Shown: piece after piece, positions 30,052 through 33,481 of the stretch
Layout: the number at the start of each line of letters is the position of its first letter
Numbering within the stretch: position 1 is the stretch's first letter
Virus record (IMG/VR): IMGVR_UViG_3300005613_000244
Span: 1 to 33,481 of that record
DNA from: a virus
Reading direction: 5' to 3' (one strand)
DNA length: 33,481 bases
Position numbers and translations under genes: made by a program
Notes under the pieces: generated by a model
Told to the model about the DNA's origin: nothing
The model's input: only the letters and a program-made list of their open reading frames with translations
Database searches by the model: none

Positions 30052-30468
30052 TTATACCTCCAGCTCCCCTTCAATTTTTCGCATGGTTTTTGACGCATCC
30101 CGTTTCCGAAAATATGCCCGGGCCCATTTCAGGAGGTTTAGCTCCGTCTGTCCCACAACGGCTGCCCCCAGCGGACGAGCCAGGACATCCAGCGCCGAAC
30201 AATCCCGAACCACAGCACAAAAAACCGGCAGCGCCCTCATGGGCATCTGCCGGCTCAAATCATTGGGGTTGATCCATTTCTCGAAGGTGTGAAGCTGAAG
30301 GCCCCCGTTGGATACCAGAACCACTCCGTACCGGGCTGCAAGGTCGTTCATTTTATCCACAACCTGGTCCCTGGAAAGTCCGCATCGATCCACCGCCGCT
30401 TTCATGGCCGTTTTCTGGTCCTTGCACGTGTTTAGTGATGGCCGCTCAAAAAGAGTAAGCTGTTGCAT
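30052..30468 (-). CDS. CII/CP76-like regulatory protein
   Basis: 138 residues from ATG 30468 (MQQLTLFERPS); a TTG at 30510 would add 14 residues and is less likely. Features: AMKAAVDRCGLSRDQVVDKMNDLAARYGV, LHTFEKWINP, and ALPVFCAVVRDCSALDVLARPLG. This is the pattern of the phage regulatory protein CII (CP76) family. In Mu-like phages of this type it sits between ner and the transposase and probably takes part in early regulation. Confidence 0.78.
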   Translation of the reverse strand: MQQLTLFERPSLNTCKDQKTAMKAAVDRCGLSRDQVVDKMNDLAARYGVVLVSNGGLQLHTFEKWINPNDLSRQMPMRALPVFCAVVRDCSALDVLARPLGAAVVGQTELNLLKWARAYFRKRDASKTMRKIEGELEV

Positions 30469-30558
30469 TTTGTTAATGTCCGTCAGTTTGAGTTGTATCG
30501 TCCGAAACAAGACAAAAAATACACGTTGACCTGTCTTTGTTGATAGGTTATAAATAAC

Positions 30559-30801
30559 CTATGCGGTTTTAGATGTTTTACGGCTGGCCATGCGCAAATA
30601 AAACTCATGAAAAACATCTGTGTGGTGCCTGTTAATTTTCATGCTTATGTTTCGCATAACCCTGTCCGTAAGCTTGTCCGAAAGAGTGTGACCGTTAATT
30701 ATTTTCGACACTGTCATCTCGGAAACATTTTCCTCGCGGGCAATGTCTTTTTGCAAAATGCCGAGTTTTTTCAACTCGAATTGTCGTTCTAATGGCGTCA
30801 T
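30559..30801 (-). CDS. Ner-like HTH early regulator
   Basis: 80 residues. HTH at about 15-45 (LGILQKDIAREENVSEMTVSKIINGH), similar to XRE/Ner types. GGAGCGTAAATC precedes the ATG. It is the first minus-strand gene next to the lysogeny module, as ner is in Mu, where Ner shuts down early and repressor transcription. Confidence 0.85.
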   Translation of the reverse strand: MTPLERQFELKKLGILQKDIAREENVSEMTVSKIINGHTLSDKLTDRVMRNISMKINRHHTDVFHEFYLRMASRKTSKTA

Positions 30802-30841
30802 GATTTACGCTCCTTTTTTTCTCTCGATCCGGTGAATTGTA

Positions 30842-31393
30842 ATGAAAAAATTCCACGCATCACTCAAAAATGATTTGAAAACCATATACAAATACATATG
30901 GACAATCGTTAATGTCGCCCAAAATGGGGACCCTGAAAAAATAATCGAACTTCCGGGTAAATCATTAATGGAAATGGTTCTTGAAGGTTTGGATTTCCGA
31001 TTATACATGTGGAATAACGACAACATGTTTGTCATGATCGTTCCCCAAATAGGTGCTGTTATGATGTGGGAAAAGGTCTTGAATATCATCCACGAATGCG
31101 ATGCTGCTCCGGATGGAGGTAGGGCCTGCGGGCTAAAAGAGATCGCCGGCACGTATGATGAAATATCCCGGAAAGTGAGGGGCGGAGAGATAGAGTTGAA
31201 AGAAACTTTTAAAATTTTTGTTTTCAATGAACGGCACCTCGTCTCTGTGATCGATGTCGAAGCGACCACAGCAGTTCTAATTGCGCTTGCCGCTTCCCCT
31301 CTGAATTCCTACGATCATATTCAGGACACAGACTATCTAAGCGCTGTATCATCTCAATCGCTAAACGAATTGAAGAATGAGGGATATGAGTAG
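30842..31393 (+). CDS. Unknown 183-residue protein in the immunity region
   Basis: It begins MKKFHASLKNDLKTIYKYIWTIVNVAQNG, contains LDFRLYMWNNDNMFVMIVPQIGAVMMW, and ends SSQSLNELKNEGYE. It looks like a folded alpha/beta protein. The ribosome site is weak (GGTGA 10-11 bases upstream). It stands on the plus strand between the divergent Ner-like gene (40 bases away) and the repressor. No family recognised; it could be an accessory immunity or lysogenic-conversion protein. Confidence 0.7.
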   Translation: MKKFHASLKNDLKTIYKYIWTIVNVAQNGDPEKIIELPGKSLMEMVLEGLDFRLYMWNNDNMFVMIVPQIGAVMMWEKVLNIIHECDAAPDGGRACGLKEIAGTYDEISRKVRGGEIELKETFKIFVFNERHLVSVIDVEATTAVLIALAASPLNSYDHIQDTDYLSAVSSQSLNELKNEGYE

Positions 31394-31572
31394 AACCGGT
31401 CAGTATGTTTTTTATGCTATTTTTTAGCGATTCGTTATACATAATTTGATCCTTTGTCTGTTTAGGTTTTAGTTATAGATATTTTTATATCGGATTCTGA
31501 TATATGTCAAGAAAAAAATAGCAGCAAAATGATAATACTTTAGGATCACGACTTCGTAAATTCCGAAAATCG
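31394..31572. promoter_or_regulatory. Repressor upstream region
   Basis: 179 AT-rich bases without a convincing gene. It holds the inverted repeat ATATC-7-GATAT (31487-31503) and TTTAGCGA at about 31427, which is the reverse complement of TCGCTAAA inside the end of the preceding gene. These could be repressor operators. A -10-like TATAGAT near 31473 has no well-spaced -35. Confidence 0.4.
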
Positions 31573-32073
31573 ATGTATAATAATACTGCTGGTTTTTTAG
31601 CTTTATTAAAGATTTCGCAGGCTTCTCTATCAGATTATGAGTATAATAAAACTATAATATCAGGCGAGGCTATGATTAGCTTAATACAGAATACCGATAT
31701 AAATGTTGATTGGTTGCTAACAGGTAAAGGTAAAATGATCCGCCAAAGTCCCGAATGCGACACCTGTATATATAAGGTGGGAGACCCACTATACGAAGAT
31801 CCTGTTGTGGCAGAATTGCTAACCGCTGCCAGGAAGATTTTAAAAAGCGGCAATCAGGTGGCCCGTGACGCCTTAAAGCGCAATATTGAATATTTTTCAA
31901 AAGCAATTGATGCTGAAAAAAATTTGTCCGACTCCAGGGCGGAATTGTCCGAAACTAAAAAACGGCTCAACGGCATGGAAGATCGCCTTGCTAAATTGGA
32001 GGAAGCGCTATCAAGAAAAAAATGCTCTGCCAAGGATACGAAAGAGCATGTCGTGTACGGCAAGGCAATATAA
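31573..32073 (+). CDS. CI-type repressor with unclear start
   Basis: 166 residues from ATG 31573. An HTH of phage CI type covers FLALLKISQASLSDYEYNKTIISGEAMISLIQ then INVDWLLTGKGKM. The expected first helix (LGSRLRKFRKS) is encoded in frame at 31540-31572 but there is no ATG, GTG or TTG between it and the TAG at 31519. The C-terminal half is a coiled coil (AEKNLSDSRAELSETKKRLNGMEDRLAKLEEAL), likely for dimerisation, in place of a LexA-type domain. It is probably the master repressor of the prophage. Confidence 0.82.
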   Translation: MYNNTAGFLALLKISQASLSDYEYNKTIISGEAMISLIQNTDINVDWLLTGKGKMIRQSPECDTCIYKVGDPLYEDPVVAELLTAARKILKSGNQVARDALKRNIEYFSKAIDAEKNLSDSRAELSETKKRLNGMEDRLAKLEEALSRKKCSAKDTKEHVVYGKAI

Positions 32074-32096
32074 TTTTCGTAAAATTTTGACCCCTA

Positions 32097-32102
32097 TATA
32101 AT
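32097..32102 (+). promoter_or_regulatory. Possible -10 box of the lipoprotein gene
   Basis: TATAAT in CTATATAATAAGG, 29 bases before the lipoprotein ATG. The -35 region (TTTTCG at 17-bp spacing) is poor. Confidence 0.35.
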
Positions 32103-32130
32103 AAGGTGTAAATTGATAAAGGAAAATATC

Positions 32131-32532
32131 ATGAAAAAACTTGCTTGTTTTATAATGTTTATATTGATAGGTTGCGCCGGCCCGTCAAGTCAAATCTCTC
32201 GAATGGATTCAAGCCAATTAAAAAGCGTTCCTGATCAGCAACTACTCAGAGCAATCAAAAGCCCGTCGGCAAGAAATTTAACATTATTGACCGAGGCAAA
32301 AAGAAGGGGATGGTTGACGGACAGGGAAATAAATTTAATAAATAATGAAAAAATTGGAATTGGAATGTCCGAGCAGGCATTGATTTATTCCTGGGGCAAA
32401 CCACATAAAATTAATAAGTCTGTCGGATCTTATGGAACACACAAACAATATGTTCATGGGTGTTACTCGCAATATTCTCGTCCCACTTATGTTTACGTTA
32501 AAAACGGAAGTGTTACTGGGTGGCAAAATTAA
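32131..32532 (+). CDS. Accessory lipoprotein, SmpA/OmlA-like C-terminus
   Basis: 133 residues from ATG 32131 with AAAGGA upstream; a TTG 18 bases earlier is less likely. A lipoprotein signal ends in LIGC (Cys15). The C-terminal part IGMSEQALIYSWGKPHKINKSV, then KQYVHGC and TYVYVKNGSVTGWQN resembles the BamE/SmpA-type small beta domain. It sits between repressor and phage end, where cargo ('moron') genes are common; a surface-modifying role is plausible. Confidence 0.78.
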   Translation: MKKLACFIMFILIGCAGPSSQISRMDSSQLKSVPDQQLLRAIKSPSARNLTLLTEAKRRGWLTDREINLINNEKIGIGMSEQALIYSWGKPHKINKSVGSYGTHKQYVHGCYSQYSRPTYVYVKNGSVTGWQN

Positions 32533-32647
32533 AATTACAAAAAGTGAAAAAATATAAATTTGATTTTTAGTTACCGATACCCCGAAAAGCGCTCATTTTT
32601 TGTTTTTTTGCCGAAAAAAGTGGGTTCAGCGTCATTTTTTTTGTAGT

Positions 32648-32677
32648 TTGCGAAAATATCGCATAAACTACTATAAT
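32648..32677 (+). promoter_or_regulatory. Possible upstream promoter TTGCGA-18-TATAAT
   Basis: TTGCGA (32648-32653) and TATAAT (32672-32677) with 18 bp between. The region also has an inverted repeat GTAGTTT...AAACTAC (about 32643-32671). Confidence 0.4.
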
Positions 32678-32679
32678 AA

Positions 32680-32708
32680 TTGACACTCCTTTTAGTAATG
32701 GGTAAATT
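32680..32708 (+). promoter_or_regulatory. Promoter TTGACA-17-TAAATT
   Basis: A consensus -35 (32680-32685) is 17 bases from TAAATT (32703-32708). Transcription would start near 32715, inside the operator array, and read the zinc-ribbon membrane protein gene. Confidence 0.6.
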
Positions 32709-32810
32709 TTCGTGGGTTCAGCGTGGGTTCAGCGCGCTGAACCCACGAATTAATTTTTAATGTACTACTTTGTGGTATAAAAAGAAGGTTTGAAATAATG
32801 GAGGTATATC

Positions 32811-33122
32811 ATGACTCTAATCATCTGCCCGGACTGTCAAAAACAAATTTCTGGTCATGCGCCGGCATGCCCCCACTGCGGGCGACCCGTGCAGCCTGGA
32901 GCGGCACACAAAACAGTCCAAACCATCCAAGCAACTGGAAAAACATGGAAAATTATACAGCTCATCGGGGGCGTTTTGATCTGCGCCGGCGTCATTTCCT
33001 GTGTTTATTCGATCCAAAACCCCGACCCCAGGGCCGCATCGTTTGCCACGGCCCTCATGTTCCTCGAGGGATTCTCGCTCCTTGTCGCCGGCAAACTCGG
33101 TGCCTGGTGGCGCCACAAATAA
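32811..33122 (+). CDS. Zinc-ribbon membrane protein
   Basis: 103 residues. N-terminal zinc ribbon (ICPDCQKQISGHAPACPHCGRP), a linker, then two transmembrane helices (about 47-67, IIQLIGGVLICAGVISCVYSI; about 78-95). GGAGGTATATC precedes the ATG. Such proteins are common and poorly understood bacterial membrane proteins. It has its own promoter and operator array; it is either phage cargo or a host gene next to the phage end. Confidence 0.8.
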   Translation: MTLIICPDCQKQISGHAPACPHCGRPVQPGAAHKTVQTIQATGKTWKIIQLIGGVLICAGVISCVYSIQNPDPRAASFATALMFLEGFSLLVAGKLGAWWRHK

Positions 33123-33290
33123 CCGCCACAAAACCGAAAAAAGTTGTCGCCGATTATAATCCAATAGACCCCAAAAACACTAAAATCCATTGAATCATAT
33201 TCGGTTACAAAAATCCCCGCAAATCCCCAAAATTCACAATCATTTCACAATCATCCGACCCAAAAACCCCCACCCACCGTTTGTCACCGT
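33123..33290. other. Gene-free stretch, possible prophage terminus
   Basis: 168 bases without a supported gene. It holds GACCCCAAAAAC (33167-33178) and GACCCAAAAAC (33257-33267), and direct repeats TTCACAATCAT (about 33233-33254). Mu-type ends read TG...CA; the nearest suitable CA on the plus strand is at 33285-33286, which would make the end TGACAAACGG when read inward. The repeats could be transposase-binding sites. Confidence 0.35.
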
Positions 33291-33481
33291 TTATCCCTCC
33301 CCCCTTAATTCCTTCTTATCTTCATCTCTTTTTTCCAGCAAAATCTTTAAAGCTGCGTTCATTTCTTCAAGACGAATGTTTTTTATTTCCAATTCCTTTT
33401 CTCTTTGTTTCAGTCTTTGTTCTGTCTGCTTTATATCGGTAATATCCGTAACAAATGCAAAGGCGCTCTGTCCCTCACCCG
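33291..33481 (-). CDS. Host PAS-domain protein, 3' remnant
   Basis: The minus-strand frame runs in from the right edge and ends at TAA 33291-33293. It reads GQSAFAFVTDITDIKQTEQRL (the end of a PAS domain), a coiled coil REKELEIKNIRLEEMNAALKI, and LLEKRDEDKKEL, then stops as RGEG. Desulfobacterota PAS-LuxR proteins with this coiled coil normally continue KKELEEKVL into a LuxR-type HTH (recalled, not searched). The break after KKEL fits disruption by the prophage. Confidence 0.7.
   Translation of the reverse strand, partial: GEGQSAFAFVTDITDIKQTEQRLKQREKELEIKNIRLEEMNAALKILLEKRDEDKKELRGEG

Larger units (their letters stand above)
32620..32747. promoter_or_regulatory. Operator array of GTGGGTTCAGC units
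   Basis: GTGGGTTCAGC appears at 32620-32630, 32712-32722 and 32723-32733 as direct copies (the last two in tandem, 11-bp period) and inverted at 32736-32746. The last pair forms a perfect 26-bp palindrome (32722-32747). The tandem and palindrome cover the start site of the promoter at 32680-32708. The palindrome could also act as a terminator, but the following T run is short. Confidence 0.65.

Noticed and set aside
30805-31269. A 154-codon minus-strand frame opposite the 30842-31393 gene
   Set aside because: Ser/Ile/Phe-rich, overlaps the ribosome site of the Ner-like gene and reads less like a protein than the plus-strand frame.
31224-31442. A 72-codon minus-strand frame beginning in the repressor upstream region
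   Set aside because: Only the first 16 codons are outside the opposite gene; no ribosome site was seen and the remainder is a shadow.

Overview
The window is most of a Mu-like (transposable) prophage in a Gram-negative host, probably a sulfate-reducing Desulfobacterota (deltaproteobacterial) bacterium. That host assignment is an inference. It rests on the style of the phage genes and on a truncated PAS-type host gene at the right edge (33291-33481). The prophage lies in reverse: its regulatory end is at the right and its tail genes run off the left edge. The whole lytic programme is on the minus strand, so transcription runs from about 30.8 kb down to 1.

Layout from right to left. (a) 33.48-33.29 kb: 3' remnant of a host PAS gene. 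(b) 33.1-30.8 kb: AT-rich, plus-strand lysogeny and accessory region with a zinc-ribbon membrane protein, a lipoprotein, a CI-type repressor and an unknown 183-residue protein. (c) 30.8-26.4 kb: early operon with a Ner-like HTH protein, a CII/CP76-like protein, small basic and zinc proteins, MuA-type DDE transposase, a zinc protein, and MuB-type ATPase. (d) 26.4-21.7 kb: tightly overlapping middle genes, including GemA, several zinc-ribbon or HTH proteins, and small membrane proteins. (e) 21.74-21.57 kb: control gap with a TATAAT box, paired TGATCA sites and a terminator hairpin. (f) 21.6-19.9 kb: lipoprotein, membrane/coiled-coil proteins and an HTH small-terminase candidate. (g) 19.9-10.6 kb: a Mu-style head module of large terminase, DUF935 portal, gpF, protease with nested scaffold, decoration protein, gpT major capsid, gp35-like, DUF1320, gpG-type morphogenesis and DUF1834. 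(h) 10.6-1 kb: a siphovirus tail rather than Mu's contractile tail, with tail tube, G/GT chaperones, tape measure, DUF2460, DUF2163, tail tip, fibre-like genes and a lipoprotein that is cut by the edge. The mix of a Mu head with a non-contractile tail resembles Pseudomonas phages B3 and D3112.

Three things stand out. First, there is a canonical -1 slippery heptamer (C CCA AAC) at the end of the G-type tail chaperone. It opens an 89-codon extension that has no start codon of its own. Second, the prophage is peppered with two kinds of short repeat at gene ends and inside genes: arrays of 7- or 8-bp units with many different unit sequences, and REP-like palindromes built on GGCAGGCT..AGCCTGCC. 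Several are translated in frame, including one palindrome inside the transposase and one heptamer array inside GemA. Third, three regulatory arrangements look unusual: a terminator placed between the only good late-type -10 box and the first late gene, an 11-bp direct plus inverted operator array over a TTGACA promoter near the phage end, and a repressor whose conserved N-terminus is encoded but has no ordinary start codon.

No rRNA, tRNA or CRISPR was seen. No recognisable endolysin was found, and the left end of the prophage is outside the window.
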